Assembly (NCBI GenBank): GCA_036346405.1
Contig: CM070548.1
Span: 93,466,588-93,530,587, forward strand
Source of the DNA: Phyllostachys edulis
Lineage: Eukaryota > Streptophyta > Magnoliopsida > Poales > Poaceae
Length of the DNA stretch: 64,000 nucleotides
Reading direction: 5' to 3'
The number at the start of each line of letters is the position of its first letter. Position 1 is the stretch's first letter. The notes beneath the pieces are model-generated. The model was not told the origin of the DNA. It did no database searches and was given only the letters and a program-made list of their open reading frames with translations. Shown here one piece after another: positions 20,801-33,257 of this stretch. The position numbers were made by a program, and so were the translations under genes.

Positions 20801-23018
20801 AGTGAAGTCATCGAGTAATTCGAGAGGCAATTGTGGTCGCTCCGATTTGTTCCATCCAACGGCAAAAGGCTATCCCGTTAGATGAGGTAGGGACGGTATA
20901 TCGTTTTCTAGATATTCTCTTAATTAATTAAAATTAGCAATTTGATTTCAATACGAATCCCAAAAATTATAATTCAGGATAAAAATTAAACAATAATTGC
21001 TAATTCGATTTGTATACGAAATCCAACCAAAATATAACTAAAATTTGAAATAAAAATAAAATGAAACAAGCAATTTGATTTCAATACGAATTCCAAAGTA
21101 AAATCCATAAATAACTGTAATTCGGAGGCACATGTGGGGGGAAATAAGTTCAAGGTAGACCGCGACGGTGCGTCGGTGTATGCGTGAGCAAGGTATTCTA
21201 ATATCATGTAAACTAATAAGATAATTTGCCACACATATAATCAATTAATGTATTACTTGAGATTAAATAGAGGCACATGTGCATGCATACAATTTGAAAA
21301 AAGTAACTACCAAAGTAAGAATAGAGGCATTCAACTACATGGTCTGTGCATGCTCAATGATTTTCTTCCATCAAACCTTATAGTTCAATTATGTTCCTTA
21401 GGTTGTATTTTCCTTTGAGCTTCTATTGTCGTTTCTAAAATTTTGGATATCTTAAAAATATAAATAGGCTACAAGATATGTAATTATATTCTCAATCATT
21501 TATAGAAATTTCGAAACAAATACAACAAAATAAATTAAAATTCATAATAAAAATAAAATAAAATTAACAATTTGATTTTGATACTAATTCCAATAATTAT
21601 AATTCAAAATAAGAATTAAACAATAATTGGCGTTAGATTCGTATATAAAATACAACCAAATAGTCGTATTAAAGGAGAGTCAAAAAAAAGCCACCATGTT
21701 CGTTCTCAAAGCCTAGAAACTCCGACGTTAATCGGTGAAAAAAAAGAAAAATCTACACCATCGATCATGGTGGGTTCAGATTATAACGGTCTAGATTAAA
21801 AGAAAGTGTTTATGTCAAAACACAATAGAACTAAAATTCAGAATAAAAATTAAAATAAAATCAGCAATATGATTTCCATACGAATTCCCAAGTAAAAGAG
21901 TCCATGTCAAGTACAATAAAATTGAAATTCGGAATAAAAATAAAATAAAATGAGCAATTTGATTTCCATACGAATTTCCAAGTAAAATATCCTAAATAAT
22001 TATAATTTGGAAGAAAAAATATAAAAAATCAAAATTCTATTTGTATGCGAAATCCAACAAATAAACTGAAATGATGAACAAAAAATTAGCAATTTGATTT
22101 GAAACGAATTCCAATAATTATAATTTAGAATAAAAATTGGACTATAATTGGTAGTTAGATTTGTATACGAAATATAACAAAAAATAATTGAAATACTGAG
22201 AATAAAAAATTGAAAAATATTTGAAATACAGAATAAAAAATTGCTATTTGATTTGAAATGAATTCCAAAGTAAAACCCAAAATAAGCGTAATTCAAATAA
22301 AAATTAAAGAAAAAAAAAAGCAATTGGATTCAAACAAGATTTCCAAGGAAAAAAAATGAAATTACGAATAAAAATAGAAAAATTGCAATTTGATATCCAT
22401 ATAAATTCTAGAGTAAAATCCCAAAATAACTAAAATGTGTAATAAATATAATAAATTTAGCAATTTGATTTGTATATGAACTCAAATAAAAACTACTGAA
22501 ATGTTGAATAAAAATAAAGCCACCACGTTCGCTGAAATAACTAAAATTTTGATTAAAAAAACACAAGTTGTAACGAGGATAGCACGATTGGTGTCAGAGG
22601 AGACCACGAAAGAGTGCAATAGTAACGATCTGTCGTACAAGAAGACATTGACCCACGGGGAAACGAAGAGCCGAGGCGGCGACGACGGAGATAAGGACAA
22701 ATATTGCGCTGCTTGTTGGAGCCATTGAAGAGAAAGCCCAGTGTTAAAGGAGCAAAGGGTCGCAATGACAAGTGGTTAGCATCAGCGTTATTGAAGAAGT
22801 TAATGGCTAAAGAAGCTTGATGATGGGCAAGCCCTAGCAGAGAGAAGATAAAGCTTTGCATTGAAGACGAGCTATGAACGATATAGGCCAATCGGATAGC
22901 TAGGAGCGTACAATCACTGGTGAGGGGCACGTCGTCACAAAGATGGCGAAATAATTTTCCATATCGTTATACAACAACTAAAGCACACATGCTGACCTTA
23001 GTGAAGATGGGATGTCAT
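20801..23018 (+). mobile_element. AT-rich reiterated repeat family, copy 1 (Helitron-like?), interrupted
   Basis: From TGAAGTCATCGAG through TTCCATCCAACGGCAAAAGG it matches copy 2 (59,300-61,432). The body is built from a reiterated A-rich motif around AGCAATTTGATTTC.ATACG followed by AATTCC. Shared landmarks are CTACACCATCGATCATGG, GTGTATGCGTGAGCAAGG (about 21,173) and a segment like the family tail at 21,418-21,537. The last part (22,520-22,930) is less A-rich, with a 125-codon reverse frame of no recognised family. LTR A interrupts it at 23,019, and a tail of the same family reappears at 31,767. Assignment to Helitrons is inference from the tail. Confidence 0.5.
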
Positions 23019-25236
23019 TGTAATACCCCGATTATTCGTTATCGAATGCAACAAAAATTGAGAGAGAATTAAGGGAAATAAAATAGAAAATTCAGAATTT
23101 TAGGAGAGGAATGGGCCGTCAACCCATATTCGAGAGGAGGGGAGCTGGCCAAAGTGGCCCAAGGCCCATGAGTGGGCTGGAAGCCCATTAGAAGGCAAGG
23201 GAGGGGGGGGGACCAAACCCTAGCCACCCCTTTGTTACAGTAGCCGTCGTGCTACATTAGCCCGTGCTATAGTGCCTCCACCGCATGCTGCTCCTCCTCT
23301 CCCCAGCGCCATCTTCCCTGTTGCTTGTGGCCGGCTGTGGGAAGAAGAATGAGGGGAAGGAAGAGAGGAGAAGAAGAAGAGAGGAGCACCTCGCGGGGAT
23401 CTCAGCGGGCACGTGTCTTCTAGGGTATAAATTCACTTCCTCGCTGTTTTAGTTCAATTCGTTCTTCGTAGATGTCGTTTATTGATTCGTCGCTATGACT
23501 GTGATTAGAAGCAGATTTCTGCTCTCTGTTGTACGCCAGTTTTCTTGTAGTTCATGGCCGAATTAGAGTTTGTGATTTCCTAGAGAGTTGTGGGGTTTTT
23601 CGTCAGGTTTCCATAGAATCTGAGTTCACCTGAATCCGAGTTATAGTTTAGGAGTTACGGCAAATTCTTTACTGCTGTCCAGAAACCCAGTTAGTTTATA
23701 GCAGTCATTTTAATTAACAGATTGAATGTTGTTAAACTCCGAATCAGAATTTCTCCCCATTATGAAAATTGTAGGCCTTTGTCTTATATTTCTAGATTGA
23801 TAAAGAATACTAAGTTTGGTTCAGCCAATTAGAAATTATGTCTGATACCGTGCTGCTGTCCAGATTTGTCGGTTAGCTTCTGACAGTAGATGTTCATCTG
23901 TCTATTAAAATTATTTACAGACAGAATTCGGGATGTCCACCAAATAGGTTATTTTATATATTTCCGTTATCTTTCTAGCCAATCTAATTTTGCATTTTTA
24001 CGATTTTCGGAGTGAAAGTTATGTAGGTTTTAAGGGTCCTATCCAGATTCGTTTTCTGTGATTGTGTTGTCTGTTTTCGGAGTAGATCAAATAGTTAATT
24101 CTTGAGTTGTCGGGAAGGTGTTGTAGAACGTTGCGGGTAGTGTCCTGTACCATGTTGTTCTTATTTTGAGTACTTACTTGTGTAGGCGGAGAGGCTTCGG
24201 GTTTAGGGGCATCTTCATTGCCTACCAACGCGTAACAACGCGGAAGGCAAGTACATTATAATTCTTAATGCTAGTGAATGCTGAATGCATGATGTTCACA
24301 TTGTGATTTCTGTGATCCATGAGTAGATTCAATGTTTCATGTTCCTTTCATATTCGTTAATCTATGTTTAGAGATGATGTCTTTCATTATTCATAATTCA
24401 TTCCATTCATCTATGTTCATGTTTCATCCACGGGAGTGGATTATAAAGACCCATCAATTCCAGTATGGGCATGTAAGACCCACCATTCCAATGTAGGCAG
24501 ATTTGGACTCCCGTATGAAACATTCTTCTTACGGGCTTTGGATCCCCACATTTTGTCACATGCGGGCCTAAGTGAACACCGACGGGTGTGTCACTGGCTA
24601 TACCGGTATAAGCAGGAGTGCAGTCCATTCATTTCATTCAACCCATTCATTGCATTCATTCATATGTTCTTTCGGTTCTATGTTCATATTCTTAAATGAT
24701 TCTATCTTGTTCGTATTAACTGTATTTCATATTATTCTTTGTACTTGCTGAGTCTTGGACTCATTCTTGCCTGGTGAACGTTGACGATGGCATTCCTGGG
24801 AGGGAGTAGACACACATAATTCACTCACTTCACAACATTCAAGTTCCAATATTATGACTTTGTCCATGCCTTTCATTCGTTAATGTGATGAACTGTAATA
24901 AATAAAGTTGTTGATGGATGATATCTTTTGCTATGTTAAGGTTGATTAAATAACTGCTTGTGATCATTGATTACTCCTTTGGTATAATTCTTAGTGGATT
25001 CAATGGACTTGGATAATTGAAGATTGTGAACTATGGTTGGATTCACATTATATTCCTATTTTCGTTCTAATATATGTTGATCTCTTTATGCTATTTGAGA
25101 TGTTGTTGAAAAATTACTCCGTATTGGTGTTGCCTGTTAATCCTTTAGATGACATCTTGGCTTCCTAATAGCTAGGGTGTTACAGTATGTTAGACTTAAG
25201 GTAATATCTTGGCTTCCGAACAGCCAGGGTGTTATA
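23019..25236 (+). mobile_element. LTR A, Gypsy (Tekay/Del-like)
   Basis: It begins TGTAATACCCCG and ends AGGGTGTTATA just before the primer site. It is the same family as the solo LTR at 13,353. A GC-rich, 'acagtagcc'-rich leader lies at 23,200-23,420 and the conserved hairpin segment at 24,430-24,620. The last about 36 bp are present twice (25,150-25,184 and 25,202-25,236, both containing TCTTGGCTTCC and AGGGTGTTA), so the LTR end is duplicated with a 52-bp period. Confidence 0.8.
24571..24595 (+). other. Conserved LTR hairpin, LTR A copy
   Basis: AGTGA-ACACC, loop GACG, GGTGT, bulged G, TCACT. Compared with LTR B the outermost pair is A-T instead of G-C, a compensatory change. Confidence 0.55.
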
Positions 25237-25238
25237 GT

Positions 25239-25250
25239 TGGTATCAGAGC
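25239..25250 (+). other. Primer-binding site, initiator-Met tRNA type (element A)
   Basis: TGGTATCAGAGC lies two bases after the LTR end. This is the classic primer site complementary to plant initiator-Met tRNA and marks the start of minus-strand synthesis in Ty3/Gypsy and Copia elements. Confidence 0.85.
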
Positions 25251-26729
25251 GGGTTTTAGGTCCATAGAGAATAGGTTAGCAACTTAGGTAACTTAATTTG
25301 CTAAAATTTGTTAATGGTTAATTAACCTAAAACTTGACACACTGGTGCACCATAGGATGGGATGGTTCAAGCAATGCATTTCCGTTTCCGTCATGTTGCA
25401 TTGTTACTGTATGATATGATATGATTTTCTATATCTATGAATTTATTCTATGATTGTTATGAGATGATCTTGTATACTCCTATTTGATTATATTATTGGT
25501 TGTGTGATGATAGTTGATGTTGAGAGGTTGAAGTCGTGGTTGTAGCTCTGGGCTTTGCCAGGTTGCACCACTGTTCGTGGTATAAGAATAGAGAAGTAGT
25601 TACCCCAATTACCATAATTATAGGTGTTGAGGGTGAGTTTCTTTAGAAAAGTTGTTCTCTTCTTTGAGCTTGAATTTTGGCCAATCTGGTTATAGTTGGG
25701 GTTGATGAATCTTTTCTTGAGTTAGTGTTACATTTCAGCTGATGAGTTTTCATTGGTCTTTCTTGGTTCCATAAGGCGAATAATTGTTCTCCTAACTGCT
25801 GGTCTATTCTTGTTTTTTTTGTGTGAACGTCGGTTATCCGCAAGATGGATCTGTTCATGGGAGTTCTGCCTTCTTATTGGAAAATATGACTCATTTACTC
25901 GTTTGGTATTCTGGATACTGGAAGTTTTCTGTTGCAAGTTCTTTAACCTGTGAAGGCTTTGGCTTTATGTATTTCTTTTGGATGATTTCGAGTGTTGAAG
26001 TTTAATGCCTCTTTTTTAAAGGAGTTAAAAACCTTTAGTGATGTCTGGTCATGCTTAGCTAAGAGGTTTTAATTAAGTGAATTAATTGGTATAGTATGAG
26101 TTACCAAGTTGGGTCATTAGCATGGTGCAAATCAATTATTCTTAACTAACATCCATAGAAGTGAAATTGATTAATTTGAAATATCCTTGTATTTGATACA
26201 TGATGAATTTTTAAATAAGGATCTGTCTGTATCTGTTCAGAACTTATGATTTGTTAATAAGTGTGGAATGTTGGTGAACCGGTTTGATCTTTACGATCGA
26301 GTAATCTGTTAAATTTGTTAGATGAATTGGAATTTAAGTCCTCTTTCGGTTATTCTAACCGCTGGTGATGGTTAAGTTAAGGATGCATTCGAATGTTGCC
26401 TTGGTAAATATTAATATTAAATCTATCTTCTATTTAGATACTTGATGAACTTTTTCAAATGCTTGATCCACCTAATTTTGCCATGCTAAATTGATGTTAT
26501 ATGTATTAAGAAATGAATGAAGGTAGATGTATTGACTTGTGAAACCTTGTTTTATGTATCCTATATTATTGAAGATTAAAGGTTTTTCGTTCTAATTTTT
26601 GAACATAAGGTAGAATAGTAAATCTATACTCATAACTGTTTTTGTGATTGCAAACAGAGGTAAGACCATGAATGCTTCCCATGATTAAAATAATCATCCA
26701 TTATTAACAGTAATGGCTAGAGTACAATT
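25251..26729 (+). mobile_element. Internal region of element A, no gag visible
   Basis: The first about 130 bp resemble the leader of element B (GGGTTTTAGGTCC, GACACACTG, GGGATGG), but the rest is AT-rich without any gag-like frame. The coding part has been deleted or replaced. Element B's LTR starts at the right edge. Confidence 0.6.
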
Positions 26730-28815
26730 TGTAATACCTCGTTTTCGATTAGTAAGTTTTTAGTTCAAATTCAAATTTAAAATTCGCATTTCCGATAATT
26801 CATCGATACTTGGGTTTTGGGCACAGGCTTGTGGGCCAAGGAGGCGGACTTGGAACCAAAGGGGAGGCAACCATGAGGCCCAAGCCCACTAAGGGGCCGC
26901 CAAGAGGGATTTAGGGGCGGCCAAGGAGGAAAGGAAAAAGAGAAAACCCTAAATTCCCACCCTTCCACCCCTCCTCCGCCTTGCAGCCGCCACCCACCTT
27001 CCTCCCCCTTGTGCGCCACTTCCAGCAGGGGAACCGCCCCTCCTCCACCCCATTGGTGACGCCCAAGGTCCTGGTATGGTGCTCCTCCTCCCCTAGACCT
27101 TTTCCCGGGTGCCGTAGAGGAGAAATAGGACAGATTCGTTTGGGATCAGAGTCAGTCTGCTGTAAACCCCTCTCTGTCCAGATTGTTGTGTGGGCGTTTT
27201 CGCGACCTTAGAGGCCGAACCAGTAGTTTTGATCTGCTAGAGATATGTAGAGGTTGTCCTTAAATTTCTATGGCCGCTGAGTTCACTTGATTCCGACCTT
27301 TGAGTCAAAAGTTATGGCTGTTTTAGTATCCGCTGTCCAGATTTCTGACGAAACTGAACTGATGTGTTAATTTGCAACTTATGATTTGGTAATTGACAGA
27401 ATCTGGGATTTCTTCCAACTAGGTTATTGTAGGTAATTTGATAACCTTTTCGGATCGACAAAGATTGATCAATTCGGAGTTATAGATTAAAAGTTATGGT
27501 CGTTTTGGCGCCGCTGTTTATTCTGTAGACAGTTTTTCTGTGCTGAAAGTTCACCTGCCTGTTAACGAACTAAATTGGCCGAATCAAATTATCTTGCCAA
27601 CTAGAGAATTGTGGGTTTGTCAGTTAAGAGTCCACAGAAACTGGGTTCACCCCATTTGGAGTTCTAGATCAAGAGTTATGCCATTTAACGTGCTGCTGCC
27701 CAGGGGCGATTTAGGGCAGAATGTGTTAATTTTCAGTTTGGAGGTTCTAGTTATATTTTGGAATCGCCGGGGGAGTGTTGTAGAACTTTATCTAGTATTG
27801 TCATGTTCGTCGCATCCTTATTTTAGTTATTTGGTTGTTAGGAGGTGAAGCTTCAGGTTTGGGAGCACCGCAATTGCCTATTAACACGTCGCAATGCTAA
27901 AGGCAAGTACCTTAGTATTTCTAGGATTATGACATGTTGAATGCTTGCTATTGGTATTGAATTTCTAAGTACCATGTTATTACTTAAATGTTCATATTCA
28001 TTCCATGTGGTTGCCTTCATGATGGAGAGCATGTTTCTTATTGTTCAATATTCATATGTCATACTCCGCATTCATCTTTCATATTTCATCCACGGAGTGG
28101 ATCGATTGTATAAGCCCCATCAATTCCAAAGATGGGCACGTAAGACCCATCATTCCAATGTGGGCGATTCGGGACACCGCATTTAAACGCGTTCTTCAGA
28201 CGGGGCTTGGGTCCCCGACTTTGTTAAGTGCGGGCTTAGGTGAACACCGACGGGTGTGTCACCAGCAATACCGGTATATGCATGTGTGTAGTCCCTTCAT
28301 TGCATCCACATCATTCATTCCATTTATTCAAGTGTTCGTTCTGTGCTTATTTCATACACTTTAATGATGTTCACATGATCAAGGTTGTTATGTATTATTC
28401 ATCAACTGTACTTGCTGAGTCTCGGACTCACGCTTGCTTGTTTGTTGTTTTTAGGTGATCTTTGAAGTTGACTCCATGGGGAGGGAATAGACACACGCTA
28501 CCTTTTCACTTCACCTTAATCAAGTTCAGGATTTCATTTTAGTTCAATTTAATCATTCATTATTGATGAACTGTAATAATAAACGTTGGCTGTGGCTGAT
28601 AACTCTTCTCCATTAAGATTGGTTAATAACTGTGCGTAAACTTAGTATATTTGTTGATTCCACTATTGTCTTGATATTAATGATTGTTGGAACCTCCAGT
28701 ATAGTAACTATACAGGGGAGGTTCTGCCGAAATTTAGAATTTTTTTGTCGTCTGTTTTAGCTTGTTAACATGTTAGTTAGTAGCATTCCAGCCGTTGTAA
28801 GACTGGGGTGTTACA
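26730..28815 (+). mobile_element. LTR B, Gypsy (Tekay/Del-like)
   Basis: It begins TGTAATACCTCG and ends GGGGTGTTACA, followed by a primer site. It is a diverged relative of LTR A and the solo LTR. Shared segments are the conserved block at 28,085-28,280 with the hairpin, the 'TGCTGAGTCTCGGACTCA' block near 28,412, and the GC-rich leader at 26,820-27,120. Length about 2.1 kb. A matching 3' LTR is not present. Confidence 0.8.
28239..28263 (+). other. Conserved LTR hairpin, LTR B copy
   Basis: GGTGA-ACACC, loop GACG, GGTGT, bulged G, TCACC. All ten pairs are Watson-Crick in this copy. Confidence 0.55.
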
Positions 28816-28817
28816 GT

Positions 28818-28829
28818 TGGTATCAGAGC
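28818..28829 (+). other. Primer-binding site, initiator-Met tRNA type (element B)
   Basis: TGGTATCAGAGC directly follows LTR B, again two bases after the LTR end. Confidence 0.85.
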
Positions 28830-28997
28830 GGGTTTTAGGTCCGTGGTAATTAATCTATTAAAATGACACACTGTGCACAGTAGGTGGGATGGGTAATTCG
28901 ATGTTAATGATTTATCTGTTGAGCAATTGTTGAACTGTTCCTGTGCTTCTATTACTATTAAGCTAAATGTTTAGTTTTATGCTTTGGATGTTCTTAG

Positions 28998-31070
28998 ATG
29001 GCGAGAGGTAGTGGCAATGGTGGGGCGCTGCCCGTGGGCGTGGTCGCCCACCGGCCGGGCCGTGGTCGTGGACGTGAACCGGCGGTGTCTTCATCTTCGT
29101 CCGAGGAGACTATTGGTGTTGCGCCGAGGGGTTGCATCACCGCTCGGCCGCAGCAGGCTTCGAACGCGTCACCGCCATCATTCGTAATCTTCGAGGAGAA
29201 CCAGAACTCCGTCGACAAATCAGTGACCATTCCTACTACTGACGCATACGGTGGCGGAACTCTTCTTGTAGCAAATCCACCCGAGGCTAGGATGAGTCTC
29301 CGCGAGTGGATGTCGCTCCGTCTGGACACCTTCGACGGAGCAGGTACTCCGGTTCAGGCTGCAGACTGGTTGCGATACATGGAGAGACAATACGGTGCTT
29401 TAGAGATGACTTGGTAGCAGAAGGCGCGGTTCGTGGCCTTTCAATGAAGGGTCAAGCCGATATCTGGTGGGAGGAGTCCTATTCGCCAGACCCAAAGACA
29501 GGACCCGTCACTTGGGAGGTATTCGTGGAGCGATTCAGACCAAATTCTATCCGGATTCCTTTGTTGAGAGGATGGAGCGGCCATTCTCGACATTTGTTCA
29601 AGGGAAGATGTCGCTGTCGAGTACGAGGTGGATTCAACAACCTGCACGCTTTGTACCACCGTGGCCAATGATGATCGAGAAAAGGCCAAGAGGTTCCGCA
29701 GGGGTCTCATTCCGGAGTATCGCCACGTCCTAGGGGTGACTGGCTTGCGCGATTTTAGCTCCGTGGTCGAAAGGTGCCGGGGATGGAGCCGAGAGAGATC
29801 TCTTCTCGAGGCGGTCGCTAGCGCCATGTCTCGCTGGAGGTTCTCGTGGTGGCGAAACGGAGTTTTAGTGGGGAGGTGGGTCATCTCAGTGACCTGCTCC
29901 CAAGAGGTTTCAGGGAGTCAAGATACCCGCCTGTTCAAAGTGATGGCGATCTTCTTCTTGGCGCCACGTTCTTCGTCACCGCACCTCGGATCGCCCCGCT
30001 CGAGTCAAGGGATGATATGCTTGGTGTGGTGGAGAGCATTGGGCATCGGTGTTCTTTCAAGGAACATGTCGTCGATGTGGCCGGATGGCCACAAGTCGAC
30101 AAAGTGTAAGCGTAACCCATCGAGCATTATCAAATGGGAGCGGCCCCAGCAGCTGGCGTCGCTTCAGTGCTCCTCGGGCTTGATTGAGACCTAGCCGCTG
30201 TTCTGCACCTCGGCCGCTTCAGATGGGCTCATTCGGCGTTTACTCCTCACGCCTCCCACAGGTTTTATCGAACCCCATTCCGTCATGCACCGCCGACACT
30301 CGCTCCACATTGCGGCCCCTGCCCACCCTACTCGAGTGTCGGTGCGTCTTCGCTCCCAAGACCACCGGAGTTTACGCCATGCCTACTCCAGCGACCTTGG
30401 GCCGTCCTGATGTGGTGACAGGTACATTGCTAGTTGATTCACATGATGCTTTAGTTCTCTTTGATTCTGGGGCTACCTATTCTTTTGTGTCTCGGGAATT
30501 TGCTAGAAGGGCGAGTTTGAGGGTGCAGCGTATTTCTGAGTCTGTGGTAGTCAGTTCTCCAGGGGGTCTTATTTCTAGTTCTACAGCTTGTCCGGGCTGT
30601 TCTATCGCTATTGATGATGAGAACTTCACAGCTAATCTTATGGTAATCCAGTGTCACCATTCGACGTTATTCTGGGCATGGACTGGTTATTTAATTACCG
30701 TGCCAAGATATGTTGTTTCTGGAAGACGGTGACCTTGCAAGCCCCATCCGGGAAAGAACTGGTGTTTCAAGGCAGTGCACCGTCTGATTCCTTATTCGTA
30801 TTGGCTAGTTTGTTTCCCAGACTTCGGGCCTCAACCATTGGATTACTTTGGTCTCTTAGAGAGAAGGCTGATTCTTCACAGCGCATTGAGGAGATTCCTG
30901 TGGTGAATGAGTTTCCTGATGTTTTTCCTGCGGAACTTCCTGGGTTGCCGCCAGAGCGGAAGGTAGAGTTCCGGATTGATCTTATTCCGGGGACTCGACC
31001 TATTTCAATGTCTCCATACCGGTTGGCACGACCCTTCCAAGAGGAGTTGAAGAAGCAATTGGACGATCTT
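28998..31070 (+). pseudogene. Truncated gag-protease-RT of a Tekay/Del-like Gypsy element
   Basis: Encodes the capsid polyprotein and enzymes of element B. The ATG at 28,998 follows a 170-bp leader. Gag is recognisable by TFDGAGTPVQAADWLRYME (about 29,325-29,380) and, in shifted frames, MKGQADIWWEE and AKRFRRGL. A TAG replaces a sense codon at about 29,415, and at least two frame changes follow. The protease keeps its active site LFDSGATYSFVS (DSG at 30,463-30,471) and DVILGMDWL further on (about 30,660). The RT lead-in is present (VVNEFPDVFPAELPGLPPE, about 30,900-30,960), but the sequence stops at about 31,070, before any catalytic RT motif. RNase H and integrase are missing. The clade is inferred from the motifs and LTR length. 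Confidence 0.85.
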
Positions 31071-31766
31071 TTGTTACAGTAGCCACCCCTTTGCTACAGT
31101 AGCCGCCGTGCTACATTAGCCCGTGCTACAGTGCCTCCACCGCCTGCTGTTCCTCCTCTCCCCGGCGCCATCTTCCTTGTTGCTTGTGGCCGGCTGTGGG
31201 AAGAAGAATGAGGGGAAGGAAGAGAGGAGAAGAAGAGGAGAGGAGCACCTCGCGGGGACCTCAGCGGGCACGTGTCTTCTAGGGTATCAATTCACTTCCT
31301 CGCTGTTTTAGTTCAATTCGTTCTTCGTAGATGTCATTTATTGATTCGTCGCTATGCCTGTGATTAGAAGCAGATTTCTGCTCTCTGTTGTACGCCAGTT
31401 TTCTTGTAGTTCAAGGCCGAATTAGAGTATGTGATCTCCTAGAGAGTTGTGGGGTTTTTCGTCAGTTTTCCATAGAATCTGAGTTCACCTGAATCCGAGT
31501 TATAGTTTAGGAGTTACGGAAATTTCTTTACTGCTGTCCAGAAACCCTGTTAGTTTACAGCAGTCATTTTAATTAACAGATTGAATGTTGTTAAACTCTG
31601 AATCAGAATTTCTCCCCATTATGAAAATTGTAGGCCTTTGTCTTATATTTCTAGATTGATAAATAACACTAAGTTTGGTTCAGCCAATTAGAAATTATGT
31701 CTGATACCGTGCTGCTGTCCAGATTTGTCGGTTAGCTTCTGACAGAAGATGTTCATACTTCTATTG
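31071..31766 (+). mobile_element. Internal fragment of an LTR A-type LTR
   Basis: This is nearly identical by eye to about 23,225-23,905 of LTR A (CTACATTAGCCCGTGCTA, GTGGCCGGCTGTGGGAAGAA and onward). Both LTR ends are missing. On the left it is fused to the pol fragment through TTTGTTACAGTAGCC, a word that also exists inside LTR A. On the right it stops at GATGTTCAT and is followed by the AT-rich family tail. The apparent start of a P/L-rich frame here (31,123-31,311) is LTR leader. Confidence 0.8.
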
Positions 31767-31891
31767 TTATTTGTAATGTTTAGGATATCTTAAAAGTCTA
31801 AATAGCCTATAAGAGATGTTAATATATTTTCAAGTATTTATACAAACTTCGAAACAAATCTAGCCATCAAATGCGCGAGCCACCCTGTTAG
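31767..31891 (+). mobile_element. Tail of the AT-rich repeat family
   Basis: ACTTCTATTGTTATTTGTAA, AAAAGTCTAAATAGCC and CGAAACAAAT match 61,296-61,432, including an end near CACCCTGTTAG that corresponds to CCACCTATTAG there. It is probably the right end of the copy interrupted at 23,019. Confidence 0.65.
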
Positions 31892-31900
31892 TTTGAGTGG

Positions 31901-32096
31901 TAGCTATAGCCTTTTGGCTTTTGTTGGTGATTATGTTTCTCGATATGTTGGAAGCTAAGCATTACTATACGTCGATTCGATCCAGGATGTGAATTGATTT
32001 GACGAATGCATGTTACTTACAGTCTTGATCAAGTTGAATGTTTGCAGCAGACGACCACAATATCGCCGTTGGAAGATCTAAGAGCATCTTTAGTGT
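31901..32096 (+). repeat. Left flank of the hAT insertion (paralogue 63,383-63,557)
   Basis: TAGCTATAGCCTTTTGGC, AAGCATTACTATACGTCG and AATGTTTGCAGC occur in the same order at 63,383-63,557. The paralogue lies next to a copy of the sequence found on the other side of the hAT element. Confidence 0.8.
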
Positions 32097-32511
32097 GTTG
32101 AACCGATGTTGATTCAAAGTCATGCCACGTAAACATTCCAGCCCGTGTACTATTTGTGCCATGTCGGGCCGGCCCACGGGCCAGAGTGGCGGCCCAAGCA
32201 CAGCCCGTCGGACATTCGTGCCGTGCCGGGCCGACCCGAGCCCGTTTGGCCCGTCGGGCCAGATGTGGCCCGTTTGGCCCATTAGAACAAAAAAATCCAA
32301 AAAAAATCCAGAAAAATTAGAAAAATATGTAGAATTGATAAGTAGACATGAAAATTAAAAAAATGATATAATCATATTGAAAATGTAATAAAGAGCTTTA
32401 TTAATGTCCAACTGGCTGTCTCGTTAAAACCTTCGCCAAGTAAAAACTCAAAATGAGAAAACCGGGCAAAGGAAAAAGAGTATAGCCTATAGCTCTACAA
32501 TTCTACATACA

Positions 32512-33231
32512 TTATACATCTTTGTTGTATGTGTCGGTGTCATTATCTAAGTACAGATTTTCGAACACCTCCGATAACTCTAGATTTTTCACAGAGTGTT
32601 GTGTTCGTGAATCAGCTTGTTCCCAATCCTTCACAGTTAGAAGGATCTCCACCATCTCACTTGTGAGACTTGTTTTTCTCTCCTCCAATATCCTTCCAAA
32701 AAGACTGAAAGCAAACTCGGAGGAAACCGTAGAGACAGAAACAGTTAACACATCACGTGAAAGTATGGATAGCACGAGATATGTTAACTTATGGGCTTGC
32801 CACCATTACAAGATGTCGAAGCCTTCTGAGTTAAAATCCACCATATCACTGTCCAGATAGGTGGATAGTTCTTCGCTCCTTGTGGGTCTTGGCTGAGCAG
32901 GCGTTGGTGTAGAAGAAGAAGAAGAAGCCTTGGACCTGGACTTGGAGGGAGAGGCACCGAAGATTGCGCCCCACATATTTGTCTTCCTACTTGAGGTGGG
33001 GGCTACTGGAGGTCGTTGCGAACGGACTCCCCGGAACCTATTTTCATACCTTTGGTAAACCTCGTATAACCGAGAACGAACTTCTGCAAAATAGTCAGTA
33101 TAGTCTAGCCCTGTAGCATCACTAAGAAGATCAAGTACAGTACCAAATGCATCAATTTTAGCCCTAAGATCTAAAAGAAATGCAAATGCATATAGGTAAG
33201 GGATTTCTCTCCAATATTTAAGGTATTTAGG
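32512..33231 (-). pseudogene. hAT transposase, C-terminal part with hATC domain
   Basis: This is the C-terminal half of an Ac/RICESLEEPER-type transposase on the reverse strand. Just inside the CACTA boundary it reads YLKYWREIPYLYAFAF and LDLRAK, the conserved lead-in to the dimerisation region. A low-complexity Ser/Pro stretch follows (about 32,890-32,960), then LSRDVLTVSVSTVSSEFAFS and LTSEMVEILL, the hATC dimerisation domain. A TAA at 32,806-32,808 interrupts the frame immediately before the tryptophan pair WW of the domain; the frame continues unchanged after it. The open frame ends in YLDNDTDTYNKDV. With the N-terminal half it formed one gene before the CACTA insertion. Confidence 0.85.
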
Positions 33232-33257
33232 CACTACTACAGATCACATCATCACAG

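Noticed and set aside
20683..20865. Conserved short reverse frame PLDGTNRSD in both AT-rich family copies
   Set aside because: The frames have no ATG at the conserved start and diverge at once. The conservation reflects the repeat end rather than a peptide.
22000..22323. Phe/Tyr/Ile-rich reverse frames in the AT-rich repeat
   Set aside because: Translation of reiterated A-rich repeats; similar frames appear at 59,858-60,878.
29441..29884. 147-codon reverse frame
   Set aside because: Shadow of the gag region on the opposite strand.
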